Assembly (NCBI RefSeq): GCF_013041615.1
Contig: NZ_JABEPQ010000002.1
Span: 744,001-808,000 of the forward strand
DNA: 64,000 bases
From: Knoellia koreensis
GTDB lineage: Bacteria > Actinomycetota > Actinomycetes > Actinomycetales > Dermatophilaceae
Direction: 5' to 3'
Each line of letters begins with the position of its first letter. Positions within the stretch are counted from its first letter, which is position 1. This document shows, piece by piece, positions 36,467 through 44,956 of this stretch. The notes below the pieces were generated by a model, which was not told the origin of the DNA, searched no databases, and saw nothing but the letters and a program-made list of their open reading frames with translations. The position numbers and the translations under genes are program-made.

Positions 36467-37651
36467 CTATCGCCCGGCGAGGGCGAACTGGCTGGCGGTC
36501 ACGGCCGCGCCGCGCGCCCAGTCCTCGAAGGTGAGGGGTTCGACGGTGACGTCGAGCTCGTAGGTTGCGGTGTTGCCGGGGCCGGACTGCATGCGGTCGG
36601 CGATCGTCTCGCGCATGGCGGGCCTGCCCGCGACCGGTTCGACGCCTTCACCGGCGAGCAGGATGCGGTCGGTCTGCAGCGCGCCGGCCAGGGTCGCGAC
36701 GAGGTGGCCGAGGGCGCGTGCCGCAGCATCGAGCAGCCTCGCCGCCCTGCGGTCCCCGTCGGCCGCCGCGGCCACCACGTCGTCGAACGACATGGGGCGA
36801 CCGAACGACTCGGTCGCCCGCGCCTCGATCTCCCACTGGTCGAGGTAGGAGCTGACACAGCCACGGTGACCGATCCCGCACCGCGGCCCGCGACCGTCGA
36901 CGGGTGAGTGGGTGAGCAGCTGGCCGTTGTCCACGAGCCGTTCGACGACCACCCCCTCGCGCACGACCCCGATGCCGATGCCTGCCCCCACCGTGACGAT
37001 GCCGAAGGTCGAGCGGCCCCGCCCGGCGCCGAGCCAGAGCTGCTCGCGGACCAGCGCCGTGACGTCGTTCGTGGTGATCACCGGCACGTCGAGGCGTTCG
37101 CGCAGCAGCCGGGTGAGGTCGACGTCGCGCCAGCCGAGGAAGCTGCCTTCCTGCACCACCCCGTCGGGCCGCACAATGCCACCCAGCGAGATTCCAACGG
37201 CGTCGAGAGTGCGGTCCCTGGCCAGCTTTCGGGCAAGCCGCGCCACGACGGAGACGACTTTTCCGACGGGCACCTCTCCGTCCGTGTTTGCTTGGGGCAG
37301 AGGCGCTTTCGCGCTCGCCAGCACGGTGCCGGCCAGGTCGCAGACGACGGCGTATGCCGTGTCGCCGGTGAGCTTGCAACCCAGGACGGTGCGCGCCGCA
37401 GGGTTGATCGAGAGGACCTTGGCCGGCCGGCCTGCCCCCGCTCCGGGGGCTGGCTGACGCTCTTCACCGTTGCCGTTCTCGAGCACGATCCCCAGGTCGA
37501 GTAGGGCCCGCGTCAACCGGGTCATCGAGGCGGGCGAGAAGCCGAGCCGCTCCCCCAGGGCGGCCCGCGAGGAGGGCCCGTGCATCAGCAACAGGCGGGT
37601 CACGTCGAGCTCGGCATGACTCAGGGGACGAGCTCGGTCGACGGTGGCCAC
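36467..37651 (-). CDS. ROK family transcriptional regulator
   Basis: 394 residues. N-terminal winged helix (about 12-75: SHAELDVTRLLLMHGPSSRAALGERLGFSPASMTRLTRALLDLG) followed by the ROK sugar-kinase-like domain. The ATP/phosphate loop region is diverged. The zinc motif of ROK proteins is present as GHRGCVSSYLDQWEIE with the upstream CGIGH, and ISLGGIVRPDG and VTVGAGIGIGV are family elements. It is divergent from a sugar ABC transporter/alpha-galactosidase operon and should repress it until a galactoside binds. A TAATCT -10 box lies 6 nt before the GTG at 37651, fitting leaderless translation. Confidence 0.9.
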   Translation of the reverse strand: MATVDRARPLSHAELDVTRLLLMHGPSSRAALGERLGFSPASMTRLTRALLDLGIVLENGNGEERQPAPGAGAGRPAKVLSINPAARTVLGCKLTGDTAYAVVCDLAGTVLASAKAPLPQANTDGEVPVGKVVSVVARLARKLARDRTLDAVGISLGGIVRPDGVVQEGSFLGWRDVDLTRLLRERLDVPVITTNDVTALVREQLWLGAGRGRSTFGIVTVGAGIGIGVVREGVVVERLVDNGQLLTHSPVDGRGPRCGIGHRGCVSSYLDQWEIEARATESFGRPMSFDDVVAAAADGDRRAARLLDAAARALGHLVATLAGALQTDRILLAGEGVEPVAGRPAMRETIADRMQSGPGNTATYELDVTVEPLTFEDWARGAAVTASQFALAGR

Positions 37652-37698
37652 AGACCGAGATTAGGGCACGAACCCTTGCGCGTGGGCCAGTGCACGTT

Positions 37699-37720
37699 TA
37701 TTTTCATCCTGAGCGAAATT
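37699..37720. promoter_or_regulatory. Candidate ROK operator upstream of the sugar transporter
   Basis: ATTTTC (37700-37705) and GCGAAAT (37713-37719) form an imperfect inverted repeat in an unusually AT-rich patch of the 89-bp divergent gap. ROK/NagC-type operators have this ATTT...AAAT form. It lies about 20 bp upstream of the transporter gene's start region. Confidence 0.45.
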
Positions 37721-37740
37721 ACTGCAAGGGAGCAGGCGCC

Positions 37741-39069
37741 ATGAATCGAACACCACGCCCGACAGGTCGACGACCGGCCCCCGCCGGGGACGACCGCGGT
37801 CAGCGTCGGCGGCCCCGGCGACGCAGCCAGCTGGTGGCCGGCCTCCTCGCCACGGCTCTGGCGGCCGTCCTCGCGGGGTGCTCGGGCGGTGACACGCGCA
37901 CGACGCTGACGTTCTTCCAGTTCAAGCCGGAGGCGCAGGCGTACTTCCAGGACCTGGCCCGGCAGTTCGAGCAGCGCAACCCGGACATCCGCATCGTCGT
38001 CGACAACCCCGCCGATCCCGAGACGGCCCTGCGGACCCGCCTGGTCAAGAACGACGTCCCCGACGTCATGACCCTCAACGCCAACGGCACCTTCGGCGAG
38101 TTCGCGACCGCCAAGATCTTTCGCGACTTCCGGGGCGCACCGGCGCTGGAAGGCGTCAACCCGGCATACCTCGACGTGCTCGGCACCCTGGGGCGCGGCG
38201 GCGCCGGTGAGGTGAACGGGGTGCCGTTCGCGGCCAATGCGAGTGGGCTGCTCTACAACAAGGAGCTGTTCGAGCAGCAGGGCATCGCGGTGCCGCGCAC
38301 CTTCGACGAGCTCGTGACCGCCGCCCAGAAGCTCAAGGCAGCCGGCATCACACCGTTCTACGGCATGCTCAAGGACGCGTGGACCGCACAGTCGCCGCTC
38401 GCACCCCTGTCGTCGCAGCTGCAGCCCAAGGACTTCTTCGAGAAGCGGTTCGCCGGGCAGACGACGTTCCGGCAGGGGTGGGCGTCGACGGCGGCGGAGC
38501 TCAAGACGCTCTTCGAGTACACGCAGCCGGACCCGCTCTCCAAGGGCTACGCGGACGGCACGGCGGCGTTCGCGCGAGGTGAGTCGGCGATGCTGCTGCT
38601 CGGCAGCTACGCGGTGCCGCAGATACGCGCCAACAACCCGAAGTTCACGGTCGCGTCCATGGCCCTGCCCGCGACCGACGACCCGGCCCGCACGACCCTG
38701 GTCTCCGGCGTCGACGTCGTGCTCACGGCTGCCCGTGAGGGAGAGCACCCCAAGGAAGCCGAACGCTTCATCGAGTTCCTCATGCAGCGCGACGTGATGG
38801 CGGCCTACTGCAAGGCGCAGGTGGCGATCCCGACGCTGGAGGGACTGGCCAACACCGACCCGGCGCTGGCCGGTCTGCAGGACTACATCGACCAAGGACG
38901 CATCGTGGGCTTCACCGACCACCAGTTCATCCCGGCCATCCCGCTGGCGCCGCTGCTGCAGTCGTTCCTGCTGGGTGGCAGTGAGGCGACGTTCCTCGGG
39001 GACCTCGACGCCGCGTGGAACCGGGTGGCCGAACGTCGGACCTGGGGCCTCGGGGCGGTGATCTCATGA
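37741..39069 (+). CDS. Sugar ABC transporter substrate-binding lipoprotein
   Basis: 442 residues. After an Arg-rich start and a hydrophobic signal the lipobox is AVLAGC (cysteine near residue 43). The mature protein is a cluster B (SBP_bac_1) binding protein: TLTFFQFKPEAQAYFQDLARQFE, NPDIRIVVDNP, DVPDVMTLNANG, NGVPFAANASGLLYNKELF and the late ARGESAMLLLGSYAVP. It should capture an oligosaccharide, probably an alpha-galactoside judged from the downstream GH36 enzyme. The ATG overlaps nothing upstream; its stop overlaps the first permease by 4 bp. No ATPase gene is in the operon, so a shared MsiK-type ATPase is expected elsewhere. Confidence 0.92.
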   Translation: MNRTPRPTGRRPAPAGDDRGQRRRPRRRSQLVAGLLATALAAVLAGCSGGDTRTTLTFFQFKPEAQAYFQDLARQFEQRNPDIRIVVDNPADPETALRTRLVKNDVPDVMTLNANGTFGEFATAKIFRDFRGAPALEGVNPAYLDVLGTLGRGGAGEVNGVPFAANASGLLYNKELFEQQGIAVPRTFDELVTAAQKLKAAGITPFYGMLKDAWTAQSPLAPLSSQLQPKDFFEKRFAGQTTFRQGWASTAAELKTLFEYTQPDPLSKGYADGTAAFARGESAMLLLGSYAVPQIRANNPKFTVASMALPATDDPARTTLVSGVDVVLTAAREGEHPKEAERFIEFLMQRDVMAAYCKAQVAIPTLEGLANTDPALAGLQDYIDQGRIVGFTDHQFIPAIPLAPLLQSFLLGGSEATFLGDLDAAWNRVAERRTWGLGAVIS

Positions 39070-39968
39070 GCACCGACAGCTCTCGGGTGCCGCGGCTGCG
39101 CAAGCCGAAGCTCTCCCCCACCTACTACTGGATGGTGCTGCCGGCGCTGGCGCTCTTCCTCGTCTTCCACACCGTGCCGGTGGTGCAGGGCATCTACTAC
39201 AGCTTCACCGACTCCCCCGGCTACGGGCCGTCGAACTTCGTGGGACTGCGCAACTACGCCGCGCTGTTCAGTGACCCGCGGGTCATCCACGCGTACTGGT
39301 TCACCTTCCTCATCGCGATCGTGGCGACCGTGGTCACCAACGTGATCGCGCTCGCGATCGCGATCGGACTCAACAGCCGGATCAAGTTCAAGAACGGGCT
39401 GCGCGGCATCTACTTCATCCCCAACGTGCTCGCCGTGCTCGTCGTCGGCTACATCTTCAACTATCTGTTCTCGAACTCGCTGCCCGCGCTGGCGGCCAAG
39501 CTCGACATCGGGTGGCTGGAGAACAGCCTGCTGGGGCAGGCGAAGACGGCGTGGATCGCGATCGTGATCCTGGCCGTGTGGCAGTCGGCGGCCTTCAACA
39601 TCATCCTCTACCTCGCGGGACTGCAGACGGTCGAGCCCGAGGTCTACGAGGCATCCGCCCTCGACGGAGCCTCGGCATGGCGGACCTTCCGCAGCATCAC
39701 GTTCCCGCTGATCGCAGGCTTCTTCACCATCAACATGGTGTTGTCCCTCAAGGGATACCTGCAGATCTTCGACCACATCGTCGCTCTCACCGGCGGCGGA
39801 CCGGGCACCGACACCGAGTCGATCGCGCTGCTCATCTACAAGGGCGGCTTCCAGGGTGGCGAGTACGGCTACCAGAGCGCCAACTCGGTCATCTTCTTCA
39901 TCGTCATCGTCACCCTGTCCATGGTGCAGCTGAACGTGCTGCGCCGCCGGGAGGTATCCGAGTCATGA
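39066..39968 (+). CDS. Sugar ABC transporter permease, MalF-type
   Basis: 300 residues with six membrane helices starting at about residue 20 (WMVLPALALFLVFHTVPVVQ). The ATPase-coupling EAA loop is EVYEASALDGASAWRTFRSITFPLI. The region FTDSPGYGPSNFVGLRNYAALF is typical of sugar-type permease 1. The ATG overlaps the binding-protein stop, and its own stop overlaps the next permease start, so all four genes are translationally coupled. Confidence 0.93.
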   Translation: MSTDSSRVPRLRKPKLSPTYYWMVLPALALFLVFHTVPVVQGIYYSFTDSPGYGPSNFVGLRNYAALFSDPRVIHAYWFTFLIAIVATVVTNVIALAIAIGLNSRIKFKNGLRGIYFIPNVLAVLVVGYIFNYLFSNSLPALAAKLDIGWLENSLLGQAKTAWIAIVILAVWQSAAFNIILYLAGLQTVEPEVYEASALDGASAWRTFRSITFPLIAGFFTINMVLSLKGYLQIFDHIVALTGGGPGTDTESIALLIYKGGFQGGEYGYQSANSVIFFIVIVTLSMVQLNVLRRREVSES

Positions 39969-40849
39969 CCACCGCAGCAGCCCCTCCGCGGACATCGGGC
40001 CCAGCGCCCCGACCCGTGACGGCCCCCAAGCACCGGCCCAAGGTCAACTGGTGGCTCACCGCCCTGCTAATGGTCCTGTCGCTGACGATCCTCGTGCCGC
40101 TCTACTTCGCGGTCGTGACGGCGCTGAAGACCACCGCCGAGCTGGGCGGCACCGGCTTCGGTCTGCCGAGCTCGGTGCAGTGGTCCAACTTCAAGGACGC
40201 GTGGGAACTCACCAACTTCCCCCGCGCCGCCCTCAACAGCGCGCTGATCACGGTCGGAGCGGTCGTGGTCACGCTGCTGACGAACTCGATGGTGGCCTAC
40301 GCGATCGCCCGCAACATGGACCGCAAGTTCTTCAAGGGGCTCTACTTCTACTTCGTGTCAGCGCTCTTCGTGCCGTTCCCCATCATCATGCTCCCGGTCG
40401 CGAAGCAGACGGCGCTGCTGCACCTGGACAACCGGGCCGGGCTCATCCTGCTCTACGTCGTCTACGGCCTGGCCTTCAACATCTTCATCTACACGGCCTA
40501 CATCAACAGCATCCCCCGGTCGCTGGAGGAAGCGGCCCAGATCGACGGGGCCTCGACCTGGACGGTGTTCTGGAAGGTGATCTTCCCGCTGCTCGGCCCG
40601 ATGAACGCCACCGTCGGCATCCTCACCTGCCTGTGGGCATGGAACGACTTCCTGCTGCCGCTGGTCATCCTCTCGGACCCGAACTCCGCGACGCTTCCCC
40701 TCGTGCAGTACGTCTTCCAGAGCCAGTTCTCGCAGAACTACCCGGCCGCGTTCGCGAGCTACCTCATGGCCATGGCGCCCATGTTCATCGTCTACATCTT
40801 CGCCCAGCGCTGGGTGATCTCCGGAGTCGTCCGAGGAGCCGTCAAGTGA
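39965..40849 (+). CDS. Sugar ABC transporter permease, MalG-type
   Basis: 294 residues. A Pro-rich cytoplasmic start (1-25) precedes six membrane helices. The EAA coupling loop is SLEEAAQIDGASTWTVFWKVIFP, and the C-terminus FAQRWVISGVVRGAVK is the standard MalG-type end. It pairs with the MalF-type subunit to form the channel. The open frame extends far upstream without coding character, so ATG 39965 at the overlap with the previous stop is chosen. Confidence 0.93.
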   Translation: MTTAAAPPRTSGPAPRPVTAPKHRPKVNWWLTALLMVLSLTILVPLYFAVVTALKTTAELGGTGFGLPSSVQWSNFKDAWELTNFPRAALNSALITVGAVVVTLLTNSMVAYAIARNMDRKFFKGLYFYFVSALFVPFPIIMLPVAKQTALLHLDNRAGLILLYVVYGLAFNIFIYTAYINSIPRSLEEAAQIDGASTWTVFWKVIFPLLGPMNATVGILTCLWAWNDFLLPLVILSDPNSATLPLVQYVFQSQFSQNYPAAFASYLMAMAPMFIVYIFAQRWVISGVVRGAVK

Positions 40850-42978
40850 CCCTGGAAGTACTGCGTTCGGCGGGCACGGTGCTCGTCCTCGACACGACCG
40901 GCACCGGGCTGCCCCGGGTTCTGCACTGGGGCGCCGACCTCCCCGACGAGGCCGTCGAGTCCCTGCCGTTGCTCAGCCAGGGGCCCGTGCCGCCGAACGC
41001 CCTGGACGAGCCGTGGCCACTCACGCTGCTCCCCACCTCCGCCGATGGCTGGCTCGGCACTCCCGGGTATGCCGCGCACCGTGGCGGGGGCGCGACCGAC
41101 CCCCGGTGGCGCGTGGAGACGTCCCGGACGGGCGAGCGCGAGGTGACCTCGACGGCATACGAGGTCGGGGTGGAGGTGCGCGTCACGGTGGCGCTGGACG
41201 AGCACGGGGTGCTCACGATCGGTTCGTCCGTCACCAACACGGGCGACTCCACTCTCGACGTGGCGGCGTTGCGTGCCGTCATGCCGCTGCCGTCACGCGC
41301 GAGCGAGGTGCTCGACCTGACCGGTCGGTGGTGCCGGGAACGGTCGCCCCAGCGGTCGGAGCTGCAGCAGGGCACCCACCTGCGGGCTTCCCGGCGCGGT
41401 CGTACGGGTCACGACGCGACGCTGCTCCTGGTCGCGGGCACACCCGGGTTCGACTTCGGTCACGGCGAGGTGTGGGCAACCCACGTCGCGTGGAGCGGGA
41501 ACCACGAGCACCTCGTCGAGCGGCTCCCCGAAGGTGCGGGCATGCACGCGGCCGTCCTCGGCGGCGGCGAGCTGCTCGAGGCGGGTGAGGTGCGGCTGGC
41601 GCCGGGTGAGACGTATGCCGCACCGGAGGTCGTCTTCGTACACGCCACCGACGGGCTCGACGGACTGTCGCGGCGGCTGCACCGGCGTCAGCGGGCTCAG
41701 CGCGAACGCGCCACGGGCGCAAGGCCTTTGGTACTCAACACGTGGGAGGCCGTCTACTTCGACCACGACCTCGACACGCTCAAGCGCCTGGCCGACACCG
41801 CGGCCCGGATCGGCGTCGAGCGGTTCGTGCTCGACGACGGGTGGTTCGGCGGGCGACGCGACGACCACCGCGGGCTCGGTGACTGGGTCGTATCCGACGA
41901 GGCGTGGCCGGGCGGGCTCGAGCCGCTCGTCGAGCACGTCAAGGGACTGGGTATGGAGTTCGGACTGTGGTTCGAGCCGGAGATGGTCAACGAGGACTCC
42001 GACCTCGTTCGCGCCCACCCCGACTGGGTGCTCGGGCCGCGCGCCGGACGTCCACGCGAGTCACGGCACCAGCAGGTGCTCGACCTCGCCAACCCCGAGG
42101 CCGCGGCACACGTCGAGGGCCAGATCAGCTCGCTCGTCGGCGAGCTCGGCATCGACTTCATCAAATGGGACCACAACCGCGACCTGCACGAGGCCGTGCG
42201 ATCGGACTCCCGCGGCACCGACCGCCCGGCGGTTCACGAGCAGACGCTCGCGTTCTACGCCCTGCTCGACCGGCTCCGTGACGCGCACCCGGCGCTCGAG
42301 ATCGAGTCCTGCTCCAGCGGTGGCGCTCGCGTCGACCTCGGGGTGCTCGCCCACACCGACCGCATCTGGACGAGCGACTGCAACGACCCGCTCGAACGCG
42401 CCCAGATCCAGCGCTGGACCTCGCTGCTCGTGCCGGCCGAGACGATGGGCACCCACATCGGCCCGGCGACGGCACACACGACGCACCGCACGTTCGACCT
42501 TGGGTTCCGGATGCTCGTTGCGCTGCAAGGACATTCGGGCCTGGAGTGGGACATCACGACGTGCACCGACGATGAGCTCGCCGCGCTCGGGGACTGGTCG
42601 GGGCTCTACAAGGAGCTCCGTCCCCTCATCCACAGCGGCGACCTCGTCCGCGACAGCGCCGACGACGGCACCATCCTCGTGACCGGCACGGTCGCGCCCG
42701 ACCGCAGCCACGCGGCATACACGGTGTTGCGGACGGTCACGGGCCCGCAGGCGGTGCCCGGTCTGGTGCGGCTGCGGGGGCTCGACCCCGAGCGTTCGTA
42801 TGCCGTGCGCGTGCGTCCCGAGGCCGGCTTGCCGCAGGCGGTGCAGCACGTCGAACCGGGTTGGTGGGCAAGGGCTTTGGCGGGTGAGCTGACGCTCAGC
42901 GGTGCGCTGCTCGGTGAGGTCGGGTTGCCGATGCCGGTGCTCGCGCCGGCGCAGGGTTTCCTGCTCGAGCTGACGTGA
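40846..42978 (+). CDS. GH36 alpha-galactosidase
   Basis: 710 residues. Hydrolyses terminal alpha-1,6-galactose from melibiose, raffinose and related sugars, most likely in the cytoplasm as there is no signal. An N-terminal beta-sandwich (about 1-290) precedes the TIM barrel with VLNTWEAVYFDHD, LDDGWFGGRRDD, GLWFEPEMVNEDSDL, the nucleophile Asp442 in FIKWDHNRD, ESCSSGGARVDLG, and the acid/base Asp511 in TSDCNDPLER. A C-terminal beta domain follows. The GTG at 40846 overlaps the permease stop, making this the last gene of the transporter operon. Confidence 0.95.
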   Translation: MTLEVLRSAGTVLVLDTTGTGLPRVLHWGADLPDEAVESLPLLSQGPVPPNALDEPWPLTLLPTSADGWLGTPGYAAHRGGGATDPRWRVETSRTGEREVTSTAYEVGVEVRVTVALDEHGVLTIGSSVTNTGDSTLDVAALRAVMPLPSRASEVLDLTGRWCRERSPQRSELQQGTHLRASRRGRTGHDATLLLVAGTPGFDFGHGEVWATHVAWSGNHEHLVERLPEGAGMHAAVLGGGELLEAGEVRLAPGETYAAPEVVFVHATDGLDGLSRRLHRRQRAQRERATGARPLVLNTWEAVYFDHDLDTLKRLADTAARIGVERFVLDDGWFGGRRDDHRGLGDWVVSDEAWPGGLEPLVEHVKGLGMEFGLWFEPEMVNEDSDLVRAHPDWVLGPRAGRPRESRHQQVLDLANPEAAAHVEGQISSLVGELGIDFIKWDHNRDLHEAVRSDSRGTDRPAVHEQTLAFYALLDRLRDAHPALEIESCSSGGARVDLGVLAHTDRIWTSDCNDPLERAQIQRWTSLLVPAETMGTHIGPATAHTTHRTFDLGFRMLVALQGHSGLEWDITTCTDDELAALGDWSGLYKELRPLIHSGDLVRDSADDGTILVTGTVAPDRSHAAYTVLRTVTGPQAVPGLVRLRGLDPERSYAVRVRPEAGLPQAVQHVEPGWWARALAGELTLSGALLGEVGLPMPVLAPAQGFLLELT

Positions 42979-43008
42979 CGGCCGGCCGGCGGGCCTAGCA
43001 TCGGCTGC

Positions 43009-43569
43009 ATGCTGGTGTACTCGATGGGTCCCTCGGCGGACGGGTATGTCATGGACCGGGACGGCGCCTTCGACTGGGGTGCGCCGGACGCGGAGCAGTT
43101 CCGGTTCCACGTCGAGCAGACGCGGGCGCTCGGCGCACACCTGCTGGGGCGCAAGCTCTACGAGACGATGCAGGTCTGGGAGACCGACCTGTCGTTGCGG
43201 GGCACTGACGACGAGGCCGAGTTCGCGGAGCTGTGGGTCGCGTTGCCCAAGATCGTGTTCAGCCGCACCCTCGATCGCGTCGACGGCAGCAACGCCCGGC
43301 TCGCGGAGGGGTCGCTGGCGGAGGAGGTGGAGCGGGTCCTCGCGTCGACCGACAAACCGGTGGGCATCGGCGGGGCGACGCTCGCAGCCGAAGCGATCGG
43401 GCTGGGGATGGTCGAGGAGTTCCACGTGTTCCGCAACCCGGTGGTCGTAGGCGGTGGGACGCCCTACTTCCCCGCGGTCGAGGAACGGATCGAGCTCGAG
43501 CTGCTCGAGACGAGGACGTTCGCCGGCCGGGTCGTCTTCGAACGCTACGCCCGCGCCCGCTCGACCTAA
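43009..43569 (+). CDS. Dihydrofolate-reductase-fold protein, RibD C-terminal type
   Basis: 186 residues, single RibD_C/DHFR-like domain: YSMGPSADGYVMDRDGAFDWG at the start (the SLDG-like nucleotide site), LLGRKLYETM, LPKIVFSRTLDRV, GIGGATLAAEAIGLGMVEEFHVFRNPVVVGGG at the NADPH loop, and LLETRTFAGRVVFERYA at the end. It is a stand-alone reductase of unknown substrate, common in actinobacteria. TAGCAT lies 7 nt before the ATG, fitting leaderless transcription. No riboflavin or folate genes are adjacent. Confidence 0.88.
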   Translation: MLVYSMGPSADGYVMDRDGAFDWGAPDAEQFRFHVEQTRALGAHLLGRKLYETMQVWETDLSLRGTDDEAEFAELWVALPKIVFSRTLDRVDGSNARLAEGSLAEEVERVLASTDKPVGIGGATLAAEAIGLGMVEEFHVFRNPVVVGGGTPYFPAVEERIELELLETRTFAGRVVFERYARARST

Positions 43570-43660
43570 GGTCGGGGGCCGTTCAGCCGGGCTGCCGAAC
43601 AAGTGCCCACGGGCGACAGCGATTGCATGCCGCGTGGCCGCTTCGTCTAACTTGCGCCCC

Positions 43661-43933
43661 TCAGAGGTCGTGGCGACGTTCGGCCAACTCTGCGCGTCCG
43701 CGCGAAACCGAGCGGCGGATCCGCATCGCCAGCCAAACGCCGAGGACCACATAGCCGACAAAGGCCAGGGCGTACCACGCGAGGATGCTCCAATCGGGAA
43801 CCTTGTGCCGGAGTGGAATGGGGACAGCACACGCAGCGAGAAAGACGTAACCCTACGTGAGGAGGCCGGGCCATGTGGCGCGTTCGCCCCTGTGCCACTC
43901 CTCCGAGAGCTGGGCTTCGCGGCGTCTCGCCAT
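43661..43933 (-). pseudogene. Small membrane-protein gene interrupted by one in-frame TAG
   Basis: Reading from ATG 43933 (AGAGGA 7 nt upstream) gives 26 residues (MARRREAQLSEEWHRGERAT...), then TAG at 43853-43855. The same frame then continues for 63 codons to TGA at 43661. The second part is clearly protein-like: a hydrophobic segment GYVFLAACAVPIPL, then WSILAWYALAFVGYVVLGVWLAM and a basic tail MRIRRSVSRGRAELAERRH. No frameshift is needed. One base change (for example TTG to TAG) would explain the break. Alternatives are stop readthrough or a sequencing error. Function unknown. Confidence 0.6.
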
Positions 43934-44307
43934 CCACCGTTCCTCTCCCTTGAGTCGGGCCCAGCGGGTCCTGGGTGACCTTAGGCGTCACAGTGCCGCA
44001 CATGAGTGGGCTGCGCCAAGCGTTAGGTCCGTCGCGCCGTGCCCGAACCAAACCCGACCGGACCCGCCCGCGGCCCGGCAGTCGTGCCGACGGGCGACCA
44101 CGGTCGTAGGCCGCGAGGCCGCCTTGTGCTCAGCGAACCGCCGCTCTGCCCCACCGTGATAGTCCGCCCGCAGCCGCCCTAACAGAAGTCGTCGGGTTCG
44201 GACTTACGATCAGCTTGTTCACGTAAGCCTGGAGGTGTCACCGCCCAGTCGCGGCCGGCCGTTTTCTCACCGGAGTGAGGCTGGTGTTACAGTTTCGTCC
44301 GCATCAA
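43934..44307. other. Non-coding region upstream of tRNA-Ala
   Basis: No gene with coding character. It holds the dispersed repeat copy 44091-44134 (37/44 identical to 32593-32636) and an AT-richer patch with GTTACAGT near 44286-44293 that can serve as the tRNA promoter -10 region. Confidence 0.5.
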
Positions 44308-44382
<75 letters not shown>

Positions 44383-44426
44383 CATGTGGAAGAGGGCCGG
44401 ACAACTCGTCCGACCCTCTTCACATG
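44383..44426 (+). terminator. tRNA-Ala terminator
   Basis: CATGTG-G-AAGAGGG-C-CGGAC pairs with GTCCG-A-CCCTCTT-CACATG around AACTC, giving about 18 paired bases with two mismatches. It starts 3 bp after the tRNA. The open frame of the next gene begins well downstream. Confidence 0.8.
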
Positions 44427-44499
44427 TGTCCGGACGACCAAGGGCCCGCACGGCCGCAAAGAGGACTTCTCCCCATCTGCCTTCTGGCACCATGGAGGC

Positions 44500-44895
44500 G
44501 TGAGTCGAACGGCAACCTTGCTGCGCCGCCTCCGGCGCGCGGAGTGGGCCGTTTCGCTCGTCGCGTCGTTGGGCTTGGCCTACCTCCTGCTCCTCGGCTC
44601 GCCGCCTGGGCGGCGCGATCTGGTGATCGGCCTCCTCGCACTGGGGATGGTCTTGGTGTGCGTGGGCGCACTCCTGAAACCCGACCGGGGTGACGAGCGC
44701 CCGCGTCACCCCACAGGACTCTGGGACGTCATTGGCCCTCTCTTCTTCCCCGCCCAACTGCTCTTCCATGGTTCTGAACGCGATTGGCGTTACGGACTCG
44801 CGGGCGGTGTGACGCTGGCCGCGGCGATCTTGCTCCAGATCGCGAGCAGTCGCGCGGTACGTCGTCCATCCGTCGAAGCGCCCTCGAACGCCTAA
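44500..44895 (+). CDS. Small three-helix membrane protein, unknown function
   Basis: 131 residues from GTG 44500. Membrane helices at about residues 16-34 (WAVSLVASLGLAYLLLLG), 39-58 (DLVIGLLALGMVLVCVGALL) and 98-116 (YGLAGGVTLAAAILLQIAS). A cytoplasmic loop holds Pro/Arg residues. The frame is open back through the tRNA, so the start is uncertain; GTG 44500 begins a sensible basic N-terminus (SRTATLLRRLRRAEW). No family recognised. Codon use is slightly less GC-rich than its neighbours. Confidence 0.65.
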   Translation: MSRTATLLRRLRRAEWAVSLVASLGLAYLLLLGSPPGRRDLVIGLLALGMVLVCVGALLKPDRGDERPRHPTGLWDVIGPLFFPAQLLFHGSERDWRYGLAGGVTLAAAILLQIASSRAVRRPSVEAPSNA

Positions 44896-44956
44896 CGGGT
44901 CAGGCCCCCACCGGGCAGGGCGAGGCCCCGGTATGCCGCGTGGTCGCCTTCGCGGG

